Part shown: piece after piece, positions 24,000 to 31,422 of the stretch | Position numbering within the stretch: the first letter of the stretch is position 1 | How the letters are laid out: each line of letters starts with the position of its first letter | Source: Streptomyces sp. ISL-36 | GTDB taxonomy: Bacteria > Actinomycetota > Actinomycetes > Streptomycetales > Streptomycetaceae | DNA length: 35,808 bases | Direction: 5' to 3' | NCBI RefSeq assembly: GCF_018614205.1 | Contig: NZ_JAGGOS010000102.1 | Coordinates: forward strand, 1-35,808 | Made by a program: the position numbers and the translations under genes | The notes under the pieces: model-generated | What the model was told of the DNA's origin: nothing | Databases searched by the model: none | The model's input: the letters and a program-made list of their open reading frames with translations, nothing else

Positions 24000-24042
24000 G
24001 GCGGCACCGTATCCGTCCTCGCACCCGTCGTCCCCTGCTGAA

Positions 24043-24105
24043 AGACGATCGGACATGGAGGAGAGGTTTCGGGACATGGATCGTCTCCCCACCCCCGCCT
24101 ACGGT
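24043..24105 (+). promoter_or_regulatory. Divergent promoter with inverted repeat upstream of the MDR gene
   Basis: AGACGATC (24043-24050) and GATCGTCT (24079-24086) form an 8-bp inverted repeat that encloses two copies of GGACATGG. TACGGT at 24100-24105 is a plausible -10, seven bases before ATG 24113, so the mRNA may be leaderless. The AraC-family regulator is the expected ligand of the repeat. Confidence 0.5.
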
Positions 24106-24112
24106 CGTCCGC

Positions 24113-25159
24113 ATGACAACCGACAAGTCCACCGACAAGACAGCGGACAAGGCAGCGGACATGACGACGGACACGACGACGAGGGCCGTGCTGTTCCACG
24201 AGCTCGGCGGCCCGGAAGTCCTCCGGGTCGAGGAGGTGCCGCTGCCCGCGCCCGGCCCCGGCGAGGTGCTCCTGCGGGTCGAGGCGCTCGGCCTCAACCG
24301 CGCCGAGGCGCTCTTCCGCGCCGGCACCTACTACTACCCCGCGACGCTCCCCGGCTCCCGGCTCGGCTACGAGGCGGCCGGGGTGGTCGAGGCGGTCGGC
24401 GAGGGCGTCACCGCGTACGCCCCGGGCGACCCGGTGATGGCGGCCGCCAACTTCGACTTCGGGGTGCACGGGGTGTACGCGGAGCGGGTGGTGCTCTCCG
24501 AGGAGTACGTGGTGCGCCGGCCGGCGGGCGTGGACGCCGTGACGGCCGCGGCGGTGTGGCTGACGTACTCCACCGCGTACGGCGGCATGGTGGAGGCGGG
24601 CGGGCTGCGCCCCGGCGACCACGTGGTGATCACGGGCGCGTCCAGCGGGGTGGGGACGGCCGCGATCCAGACCGCGCTGCGGGTCGGCGCGGTGCCGATC
24701 GCCGTGACGCGCGGCGAGGAGAAGCGCGGGCGGCTGCTCGACCTGGGCGCGGCGCGGGTGATCGCGACGGGCAGCGAGGACCTGGTGAAGGAGGTGAAGC
24801 GGTTCACCGGTGGCCGGGGCGCGCGGGTCGCCTTCGACGCCGTCGGCGGGCCCGGCTTCGCCGCACTGGGCGACGCCCTGGAGCCCGGCGGCACGGCGGT
24901 GCTGTACGGCTGGCTCGATCCGCGCCCGGCCGCCGTGCCGATGAACTGGCCGCTCACCGTGCGGGGTTACGCGAACGGCGCGGTGGTGCGCACGGCGGAG
25001 GGGCGGGACCGGATGGCCGGGTTCATCGGCTCCGGTCTGCGCGACGGCTCACTGGCGCCGGTGATCGCCGAGACCTTCGACGGTCTGGAGCGGATCACCG
25101 ACGCCCACCGGCTGATGGAGTCCAACACCCACACGGGAAAGATCGTGGTGCGGGTGTGA
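24113..25159 (+). CDS. MDR-superfamily NAD(P)H-dependent oxidoreductase (quinone reductase-like)
   Basis: 348 aa. A zinc-independent-looking medium-chain dehydrogenase: GroES-like domain (LRVEALGLNRAEALFRAGTY, GYEAAGVVEAVGEGV, GVYAERVVL), then a Rossmann domain with VVITGASSGVGTAAIQTA for NADP binding and VAFDAVGGPGF. The catalytic Cys and structural zinc Cys cluster of true alcohol dehydrogenases are absent. Substrates are probably quinones or enals. The first about 22 residues are a simple Thr/Asp/Lys repeat (TDKSTDKTADKAAD) from repeated GACAAG units; ATG 24161 gives a family-like N-terminus and may be the true start, but the upstream TACGGT box fits leaderless use of ATG 24113. Confidence 0.88.
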   Translation: MTTDKSTDKTADKAADMTTDTTTRAVLFHELGGPEVLRVEEVPLPAPGPGEVLLRVEALGLNRAEALFRAGTYYYPATLPGSRLGYEAAGVVEAVGEGVTAYAPGDPVMAAANFDFGVHGVYAERVVLSEEYVVRRPAGVDAVTAAAVWLTYSTAYGGMVEAGGLRPGDHVVITGASSGVGTAAIQTALRVGAVPIAVTRGEEKRGRLLDLGAARVIATGSEDLVKEVKRFTGGRGARVAFDAVGGPGFAALGDALEPGGTAVLYGWLDPRPAAVPMNWPLTVRGYANGAVVRTAEGRDRMAGFIGSGLRDGSLAPVIAETFDGLERITDAHRLMESNTHTGKIVVRV

Positions 25160-25183
25160 TCCTCCGACGCGGCGGCCGGCGCC

Positions 25184-25225
25184 GGCGCTCCGGTGCCGGC
25201 GCTCCGGTGCCGGCGCTCCGGTGCC
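25184..25225. repeat. 14-bp tandem repeat, three exact units
   Basis: GGCGCTCCGGTGCC repeats three times without change, in the gap between the stops of the convergent MDR and aldehyde dehydrogenase genes. The unit contains GGC-N8-GCC symmetry and may fold, so it might also work as a terminator. Confidence 0.9.
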
Positions 25226-25240
25226 CGCCGCCGCGTGAGG

Positions 25241-26737
25241 TCAACGGCGCGGCAGGCCCAGCGGGTTGCCGTCCCGAAGCTCCGGCGGGAGCAGGTGCTG
25301 CGGGGTCGACTGGTAGGTGACCGGGCGCAGCCAGCGCTCGATCGCGGTCGCTCCGACCGAGGTGGAGGTGGAGGTGGTGGCCGGGTACGGGCCGCCGTGG
25401 TGCTGAGCGCCCGCGACCGCCACGCCCGTCGGCCAGCCGTTGACCAGCACCCGCCCGGCGAGCGGGGTGAGTTCGTCGAGGAGGCCGGCGGCGTCCGGGT
25501 CGTCGTCGGCCGCGATCTGCAGGGTGGCCGTGAGGTTGCCGGGGAGCAGGGAGAGGATGTCGCTGATCTCCTCGCGGGAGGTGTAGCGGGCGACCACCGT
25601 GACCGGGCCGAAGCACTCCTCGAGGAGCAGCTCGTGGCCCCCCTTGAGCAGGGTCTCCGCGTCGACGGTCAGGACGCCCGCGCTGACGGTGTGGTCGCCG
25701 CCGGGGCCGGGGGTGACCGGCGCGCTGACGCCGGGGAGGCCGGCCCGCTCCTGGACGCCGCTGACGAAGGCGTCCCGCATCCGGTGGTCCAGCATCACGC
25801 CCGGCTCGGTCTCGCTGACGGCCGCCGTCAGGGACGCCACGATCCCGTCGCCCGCCTCGCCCGCCGGCGCCAGGACGAAGCCGGGCTTGGTGCAGAACTG
25901 TCCCTCTCCCAGGGTCATCGAACCGGCGAGCCCGGACCCGATCTCCGCGGCCCGCTCGTCCGCCGCGGCCCCGGTGATCACGACCGGGTTGAGGGAGCCG
26001 AGCTCGCCGTGGAAGGGGATGGGGACGGGACGGGCCGCCGCGGCATCGAAGAGCGCGCGCCCTCCCCGTATCGAACCGGTGAAGCCGGCCGCCGCGACCA
26101 GCGGGTGGCGCACGAGCTCGACGCCCGCGTCGAAGCCGTGGACGAGGCCGACCACGTCCTCGGGAAGCCCCGTGCTGACCGCGGCCCGGCGCAGCAGGGA
26201 GGCGCAGAGCTCGGAGGTGGCCGGGTGGTCGGGGTGGGCCTTGACCACGACGGGGCAGCCGGCCGCGAGCGCGCTCGCGGTGTCGCCGCCGGGGACGGAG
26301 AAGGCGAGCGGGAAGTTGCTGGCCGAGTAGACGGCGACGACGCCGAGCGGGATCTTCCAGCGGCGCAGGTCGGGCGTGGGCGGCGTCGTGGTGGGATCGG
26401 GCAGGTCGATCCGTACGTCGAGGAAGGAGCCCTCGTCGACCACGTCAGCGAAGGACCGCAACTGGGCGGTCGTACGGGCGAGTTCGCCGGTCAGCCGGAC
26501 CGGGCCGAGCGCGGTCTCCGCGTCGGCGGCCTCGATGACGTGCGCGGCCGCGTCGTCGAGTAGGTCGGCGGCGGCCCGCAGCAGGGCGGCCCGCGCCGTA
26601 CGGTCGGCGAGCGCGGCACGGGCGGCGGACGCGGCGCGGACGGCCCGGTCGACCTCCCCCGCTGTGGCCTCCACCGCAACCTGCTCGCGCGGCTTCCCTG
26701 TCCGGGGGTCCACACTCCACACTGATTCAGCCGCCAC
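25241..26737 (-). CDS. NADP-dependent aldehyde dehydrogenase, ketoglutarate semialdehyde type
   Basis: 498 aa. It resembles alpha-ketoglutarate semialdehyde (2,5-dioxovalerate) dehydrogenases: VWSVDPRTGKPREQV opening, WKIPLGVVAVYSASNFPLAF, CPVVVKAHPDHPATSE (NADP site), FTGSIRGGRALFDAAAARP, HGELGSLNPVVI with catalytic Glu, and EGQFCTKPGF with nucleophile Cys282. Such enzymes close the oxidative pathways of glucarate, galactarate, pentoses or hydroxyproline by making 2-oxoglutarate. GTG 26737 was chosen because AGAGGGG lies seven bases before it; GTG 26743 and 26755 are too close to or upstream of that site. Divergent from an IclR regulator that probably controls it. No dehydratase or sugar gene accompanies it here, so the pathway is open. 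Confidence 0.9.
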   Translation of the reverse strand: MAAESVWSVDPRTGKPREQVAVEATAGEVDRAVRAASAARAALADRTARAALLRAAADLLDDAAAHVIEAADAETALGPVRLTGELARTTAQLRSFADVVDEGSFLDVRIDLPDPTTTPPTPDLRRWKIPLGVVAVYSASNFPLAFSVPGGDTASALAAGCPVVVKAHPDHPATSELCASLLRRAAVSTGLPEDVVGLVHGFDAGVELVRHPLVAAAGFTGSIRGGRALFDAAAARPVPIPFHGELGSLNPVVITGAAADERAAEIGSGLAGSMTLGEGQFCTKPGFVLAPAGEAGDGIVASLTAAVSETEPGVMLDHRMRDAFVSGVQERAGLPGVSAPVTPGPGGDHTVSAGVLTVDAETLLKGGHELLLEECFGPVTVVARYTSREEISDILSLLPGNLTATLQIAADDDPDAAGLLDELTPLAGRVLVNGWPTGVAVAGAQHHGGPYPATTSTSTSVGATAIERWLRPVTYQSTPQHLLPPELRDGNPLGLPRR

Positions 26738-26759
26738 CGCCACGCCCCTCTTCACGCTC

Positions 26760-26799
26760 TGTTCGCTATTCTGAACAGGATTCCTGTAGATGAACAGGA
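26760..26799. promoter_or_regulatory. Probable IclR operator cluster
   Basis: Overlapping symmetry: TGTTC-N8-GAACA at 26760-26777, a 13-bp palindrome ACAGGATTCCTGT at 26775-26787, and a second TGAACAGGA at 26791-26799 repeating that at 26772-26780 after 19 bases. It lies in the AT-richer gap between the divergent dehydrogenase and iclR genes, just upstream of the dehydrogenase start. Confidence 0.65.
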
Positions 26800-26855
26800 C
26801 TCTATTGACGGGTGTGCCCTCTCCACAAGAGGCACCAACAAGAGGGGCGAGGGCA

Positions 26856-27626
26856 ATGTCGACTGCCGACACGGGTGGGGCCCAGGTCAAGTCCGCGGTG
26901 CGCACGGTGGAACTGCTGGAGTACTTCGCCGGGCGACCCGGCATGCACTCGCTCGCCGCCGTCCAGGAGGCCGTCGGCTACCCCAAGTCCAGCCTGTACA
27001 TGCTGCTGCGCACCCTGGTCGAGCTGGGCTGGGTGGAGACGGACGCGACGGGGACGCGGTACGGCATCGGGGTGCGGGCCCTGCTGGTCGGCACCTCGTA
27101 CATCGACGGCGACGAGGTGGTGGCCGCCGCCCGGCCCACCCTGGACCGGCTCTCCGACGACACCACCGAGACCATCCACCTGGCGCGGCTCGACGGCACC
27201 AACGTGGTCTACCTGGCGACCCGTCAGTCCCAGCACTATCTGCGGCCGTTCACCCGGGTCGGCCGTCGGCTGCCCGCCCACTCGACGTCGCTGGGCAAGG
27301 CGCTGCTCGCCACCCACAGCGACGAGCAGGTGCGCAAGCTGCTCCCGGAGACGCTGCCGGCGCTGACCGAGCACACCCTCACGGACCGCGAGAAGCTCAT
27401 CGAGGAGCTGCACCTCATTCGTGAGCAGGGGTACGCGGTGGACCGCGAGGAGAACACCCTGGGGCTGCGCTGCTTCGGCATCGCGATCCCCTACCGGACC
27501 CCCGCGCGCGACGCGATCAGCTGCTCGGTGCCGGTGGCCCGGCTCACCCCCGGTCACGAGCAGATGATCAAGGACGCTCTGTTCGACGCGCGCGACCGCC
27601 TGACGCTGGCGACCCGCAGGCTCTGA
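26856..27626 (+). CDS. IclR-family transcriptional regulator
   Basis: 256 aa. N-terminal winged helix (VKSAVRTVELLEYFAGRPGMHSLAAVQ, GYPKSSLYMLLRTLVELGWVE) and C-terminal IclR effector domain (ETIHLARLDGTNVVYLATRQ, RLPAHSTSLGKALLA, GYAVDREENTLGLRCFGIAI). ATG 26856 is preceded by AGAGGGGCGAGGG and fits the family; a longer frame from 26790 begins within the operator. It most likely represses or activates the divergent ketoglutarate semialdehyde-type dehydrogenase in response to a sugar-acid breakdown intermediate. Confidence 0.93.
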   Translation: MSTADTGGAQVKSAVRTVELLEYFAGRPGMHSLAAVQEAVGYPKSSLYMLLRTLVELGWVETDATGTRYGIGVRALLVGTSYIDGDEVVAAARPTLDRLSDDTTETIHLARLDGTNVVYLATRQSQHYLRPFTRVGRRLPAHSTSLGKALLATHSDEQVRKLLPETLPALTEHTLTDREKLIEELHLIREQGYAVDREENTLGLRCFGIAIPYRTPARDAISCSVPVARLTPGHEQMIKDALFDARDRLTLATRRL

Positions 27627-27662
27627 TCCGGACGCGCTGACCCGCAGGCGCTGACCCGCGGA

Positions 27663-27720
27663 CTCCGATCCCCGGCGTCTGCCCCGGGCTCCGATCCCCA
27701 GCGTCTGCCCCGGGCTCCGA
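27663..27720. repeat. 26-bp tandem repeat, two units plus a partial third
   Basis: Units at 27663-27688 and 27689-27714 differ at one base (CCCCGGCG against CCCCAGCG), with a third start CTCCGA at 27715. A CGCTGACCCGC repeat lies just upstream (27635-27659). All lie between the convergent iclR and cupin stops. Confidence 0.88.
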
Positions 27721-27735
27721 CCGCAGCCGGTGCGG

Positions 27736-28233
27736 TCAGGCCCGGTCCGCGAGGGCGGCCTGCCACACCGGGCTGTCGACGTAGTGATTGTCGAAGCGCT
27801 CGGAGGACTCCTTGATCTCCTCGAAGCCCGCCTCGCCCCGCATCACCCGGCCGAGCAGCCGCAGGTAGTCGAAGCGCGCCATGCCCGGCGTGAAGACGAA
27901 CAGCACGTCGGCCTCTGCGCCCGGCGCCGCCGCGAAGGCGTGCGGCGTGTGCGGCGGGACGAGCAGGAAGTCACCCTGCTCCAGAACGGTCAGCTCCTCG
28001 CCCACGAGCACCTGGAGTGAGCCGCGGAGCACGAAGAACATCTCCGACGCCTTGGTGTGGAAGTGCGCCGGGGCGCCGACGGCACCCTTCGCGAACGACG
28101 ACCGGTAGCTGGTGAGCAGTCCGCCGGTGGTGCCGGAGTCGGCGAGGAGGGTCATCACACTGCTCGGGTCGGCGGTGGTCTCGGCCTCGGTGGCGCGGGT
28201 CAGGAGCGGGGCGAAGGTCTGCGTCGTGTCCAT
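27736..28233 (-). CDS. Cupin-domain protein
   Basis: 165 aa with one cupin barrel: APAHFHTKASEMFFVLRGSLQVLVGEE carries the metal His-His-Glu pattern of motif 1, and GDFLLVPPHTPHAF the His of motif 2. A C-terminal helical part (FDYLRLLGRVMRGEAGFEEI) follows. It may be a quercetinase-like or isomerase-like enzyme or a small-molecule sensor; no substrate can be given. ATG 28233 begins the conserved region. On its strand TAGGGT sits seven bases before the ATG, which suggests a leaderless transcript. It is a single gene, convergent with iclR and divergent from the membrane protein gene. Confidence 0.85.
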   Translation of the reverse strand: MDTTQTFAPLLTRATEAETTADPSSVMTLLADSGTTGGLLTSYRSSFAKGAVGAPAHFHTKASEMFFVLRGSLQVLVGEELTVLEQGDFLLVPPHTPHAFAAAPGAEADVLFVFTPGMARFDYLRLLGRVMRGEAGFEEIKESSERFDNHYVDSPVWQAALADRA

Positions 28234-28396
28234 GAAGATCACCCTAGGCAGCCCTGTGACTGGACGAGGGGTGCATTCCCCACCCGGAATCATGGGTCAA
28301 TTCCCCGTGGGCGGAGGCGCTTCTCCACCGCGCGGCGGAGGCGGTTCGTCGCCAGGCAGGAGGTGGGAGGGGCGGGCCGCGCGGGAGCGTCGAGCC

Positions 28397-29389
28397 ATGA
28401 CACCGACCGCTCACCTCCCCGCCGCGGCGCCCGCCGCCACCCGGCCGAACGCCACCCGTCGGATCCTTCGCACCCTCGCCGAAGTGGCCTGCCTGCCCTA
28501 CATCGCCCTCAAGATCGCCTGGGTGGCCGGCAGTGAGATCGGCATCCCGGCCGGGAGTGTGCTCCTCGACCACCGGACGCTGCTGATCGTCGTCAACTCC
28601 GTCTCCGTGATCGCCGACGCCCTGGTCGTGGTCCTCGCCCTGCTGCTCACCCAGCCCTGGGGTCTTCGCGTCAGGGCCTGGCTGCTGGCGGTCCCGGTGT
28701 GGGCCGCGACGGGGCTGCTCGCTCCGATCATGATCGGTTTCCCGGCGCAGATGGCCACCTCCCTGTTCACCGGCCCGCAGAGGCACGAGTCGGGCGGCAG
28801 GCCGTTCCTCGACGAGTGGGTCTTCGGGGTCGTCTACGGCGGCTTCATCGTCCAGGGGATCACGCTCGGCACACTGTTCTTCCTCTACACCCGGGACCGC
28901 TGGGGGCACGTCTGGCGCGGCACCCTCGGCGATCTGCCCGCCCGCTTCTCCGGCACCGGTGCGCGGATCACGGCCGTGGTGGCCGCACTGCTCGCGATCG
29001 TCCCGGCCGTGCCCCATGTGATGTGGGCCCTCGGTTCGACGAGCGGCCTCGCGGCGGCACGTGTCCTGGAGCGCACGTCCGACTTCTACGTCCTGGAGTG
29101 GATGCGCCTGTTCTTCGCCGCCGTCGCCGTCGTCTCCGTCCTGCTGCTGGTGTTCCAGCGGGCCCGCTCGCTCCCGGTCCGTACGGTGCTGGGGATCGGC
29201 TGGGTCGGCTCGGGCGGTCTGGGCTGCTGGGGCGCGTACATGACCCTGGTGTCGCTCATGCCGGAGACCGATCCTGTCGAGGCGCACACAGGACTGATGC
29301 AGCTGACCTACGCTGGGGAAATGATCACCGGGTTCCTGCTGGCGGGCTGTCTCGCCGTCTTCCTGCGCCGCCGGAGCGCGAGCGCGTGA
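28397..29389 (+). CDS. Multi-pass membrane protein coupled to a two-component system
   Basis: 330 aa, family not recognised. About seven or eight hydrophobic helices are visible (for example LLIVVNSVSVIADALVVVLALLL, AWLLAVPVWAATGLLAPIMIGF, ITAVVAALLAIVPAVPHVMW, LFFAAVAVVSVLLLVF), with short loops and a Pro/Ala-rich cytoplasmic N-terminus. ATG 28397 follows GCGGGAGCG. The stop overlaps the histidine kinase start as GTGA, so it is made together with the kinase; it may be an accessory sensor, a partner that presents the signal, or the regulated protein. Only the membrane topology and the operon position are supported by sequence. Confidence 0.82.
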   Translation: MTPTAHLPAAAPAATRPNATRRILRTLAEVACLPYIALKIAWVAGSEIGIPAGSVLLDHRTLLIVVNSVSVIADALVVVLALLLTQPWGLRVRAWLLAVPVWAATGLLAPIMIGFPAQMATSLFTGPQRHESGGRPFLDEWVFGVVYGGFIVQGITLGTLFFLYTRDRWGHVWRGTLGDLPARFSGTGARITAVVAALLAIVPAVPHVMWALGSTSGLAAARVLERTSDFYVLEWMRLFFAAVAVVSVLLLVFQRARSLPVRTVLGIGWVGSGGLGCWGAYMTLVSLMPETDPVEAHTGLMQLTYAGEMITGFLLAGCLAVFLRRRSASA

Positions 29390-30669
29390 GACGACCGCTC
29401 ACCCTGCTGCTGGGGCAGCGGGTCAGGCGCCGATGGGTCCATCTGATCCTGGGCGGCGCGCTGTTCATGCCGTACTGGCTGGTCGGCACCGTGGTCATGG
29501 GTCCGCTCACCGATGGGCAGACCATGTTCTCCGCCGGCCTGACCCTGCAGTTGGGGGCGTACGCGATCGGCCTGCCGCTCGCCGCGCTCACCTCGCTCTT
29601 CCCGTTGACCCGGCCGATGTCGGTGGCGGCGGTGCGGGCGCTGTGCGGGGTCCCGAGCGGTCGGCTCGCGGACGGCCCGGCCAGGGGCCGGGACGCGAAG
29701 GCCCGGACGGCGGGCTGGTTCACCCTCCATCTGGGGATCGGCGCGCTGGTCAGCGGGGCGACACTGGCACTGCCCCCGTTCGCGGTGACGCTGATGGTCC
29801 TGCCGTTCTCGGCCGGGCTGCGGGAGTCCGAACTGGCCTCGTTCTGGGGGGTCGACCGGCCCTCGCTGGTGTGGCTGTACGTCCCTGCGGGCCTGCTGAT
29901 GCTGGTCGCCCTGGCCGCCGTCGCGGCGGGCTCGGGGACGCTCCTCGCCCGGCAGGCGCCGCGGCTGCTGGGGCCGAGCCCGGCGGACCGGCTCGCCGCG
30001 GCGGAGCGGCGGGCCGCCGAACTGGCCGTGCGCAACCGGCTCGCCCGCGAGCTGCACGACTCGGTCGGCCATGCGTTGAGTGCGGTCACGCTCCAGGCGA
30101 GCGCGGCGCGCAAGGTCCTGGACGCGGGTACGGAACAGGACCGGGACTTCGTGCGGGAGGCACTGGAGGCGATCGAGGAGACCACCCGGCGCACGGTCGG
30201 TGAACTGGACTCGGTCCTCGGCCTGCTGCGCCGGGACGAGGAGGACGGGGAGTTCGAGGCGCCCGGCCTCGCCTCGCTCGACGTCCTGCTCAAGGGGGCC
30301 GGCCGCGGGGTGTCCCTGACGGTGACCGGGGAGCTCGACCGGGTGCCGGACGCGGTGTCCAGAGAGGCGTACCGGATCGTCCAGGAGGGGCTGACGAACG
30401 CGGCCCGGTACGCGGGCGGTGAGCGCGTGACCGCGCGGCTCACGCTGACGGAAGAGGAGTTGGAGATCACGATGGAGAACCCGTTGCCCGCCCGCGCGCC
30501 GGTGGCCCGTCCCGACGGGGGCCGCGGACTGCGCGGCATCGCCGAACGCGCCCGGCTGCTCGGCGGCACGTCGGAGGCGGGCGCATCGGTGACCGGCGGG
30601 TCGGAGGCGGGCGCTTCGGTCGGCGTGTGGCGTCTCTCCGTGCGGCTTCCCCTGGCAGGTGCACGATGA
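29386..30669 (+). CDS. Sensor histidine kinase (NarL/DesK-type, HisKA_3)
   Basis: 427 aa. The N-terminal half has about five membrane helices without a clear extracellular domain, so the signal is probably within or at the membrane. Then a HisKA_3 dimerisation domain, ARELHDSVGHALSAVTLQASAARK, with phospho-acceptor His224, and a HATPase domain with N-box QEGLTNAARYAGG and G-box GGRGLRGIAERARLLGG. A near-duplicate Gly/Ser/Glu insert (TSEAGASVTGGSEAGASV) lies close to the C-terminus. It is coupled by 4-base overlaps to the membrane protein gene before it and the regulator gene after it. Confidence 0.94.
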   Translation: MRRPLTLLLGQRVRRRWVHLILGGALFMPYWLVGTVVMGPLTDGQTMFSAGLTLQLGAYAIGLPLAALTSLFPLTRPMSVAAVRALCGVPSGRLADGPARGRDAKARTAGWFTLHLGIGALVSGATLALPPFAVTLMVLPFSAGLRESELASFWGVDRPSLVWLYVPAGLLMLVALAAVAAGSGTLLARQAPRLLGPSPADRLAAAERRAAELAVRNRLARELHDSVGHALSAVTLQASAARKVLDAGTEQDRDFVREALEAIEETTRRTVGELDSVLGLLRRDEEDGEFEAPGLASLDVLLKGAGRGVSLTVTGELDRVPDAVSREAYRIVQEGLTNAARYAGGERVTARLTLTEEELEITMENPLPARAPVARPDGGRGLRGIAERARLLGGTSEAGASVTGGSEAGASVGVWRLSVRLPLAGAR

Positions 30670-31316
30670 TCAGGGTCGTCCTGGCCGACGACGAGCGGAT
30701 GGTGCGCACCGCCCTGCGGGTGATCCTGGACGCGGAGCCGGACCTGGAAGTGGTCGGCGAGGCGTCGACCGGCGCCGAGGCGGTGTCGGTGGTGCGGGAG
30801 CTGCGGCCGGACGTGGTGCTGATGGACGTACGGATGCCGGAGATAGACGGGATCCGGGCGACCGAGCAGATCCTGGCGTCCCTCCCCGAGCCGCCGCGGA
30901 TCGTGGTGGTGACGACCTTCGAGAACGACTCGTATGTCTACGACGCGCTGCGGGTGGGCGCCGCGGGGTTCCTGCTGAAGCGGGCGGCGGCGGAGGAGCT
31001 GGTGAGCGCGGTACGCCTGGTGGCGAGCAGCGACTCGCTGCTCTACCCGGCGGCGGTACGGGGTCTGGCGGCCGAGCACGCCCGGCGCAGGCCGCCGGCG
31101 CCGCCGCGCTGGGTGGCCCGGCTGACCGAGCGGGAGGCGGAGGTCCTGCGGCTGATGACGACGGGCCTGACGAACGCGGAGATCGCGGACCGGATGGGGG
31201 TCGGCCCGGCGACGACCAAGACGCACGTGGCGTCGGTCCTGTCGAAGACGGGCGCCCGGGACCGGACGCAGGCGGTGATCCTCGCGTACGAGTCGGGTTT
31301 CGTCACGCCGCGGTGA
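30666..31316 (+). CDS. LuxR/NarL-family response regulator
   Basis: 216 aa. The receiver domain has the acidic pair ADDE (residues 7-10), phospho-acceptor Asp54 in VLMDVRMPEIDG, and Lys near 104 in FLLKRAA. The C-terminal LuxR helix-turn-helix (LTEREAEVLRLMTTGLTNAE, then VGPATTKTHVASVLSKTG) binds DNA. ATG 30666 overlaps the kinase stop (ATGA). It is the cognate partner of the kinase just upstream; likely targets are its own operon and possibly the adjacent penicillin-binding protein gene, but no operator was identified in the 106-bp gap. The 3' end carries a weak GGTGAG/CTCACC hairpin (31312-31329). Confidence 0.95.
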   Translation: MIRVVLADDERMVRTALRVILDAEPDLEVVGEASTGAEAVSVVRELRPDVVLMDVRMPEIDGIRATEQILASLPEPPRIVVVTTFENDSYVYDALRVGAAGFLLKRAAAEELVSAVRLVASSDSLLYPAAVRGLAAEHARRRPPAPPRWVARLTEREAEVLRLMTTGLTNAEIADRMGVGPATTKTHVASVLSKTGARDRTQAVILAYESGFVTPR

Positions 31317-31422
31317 GCGGGCCCTCACCCGCCGTCGACGAAGGACCGTCCCGGATGAAGGTTCCCTGAGAAACCGGACACATCCGGAACATCCCGCGCC
31401 CCTTCGTTCGTCCCGCAAGGGG

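Noticed and set aside
31312..31329. Terminator after the response regulator gene
   Set aside because: GGTGAG/CTCACC is only a 6-bp stem overlapping the stop codon, with no U-run; too weak to call.
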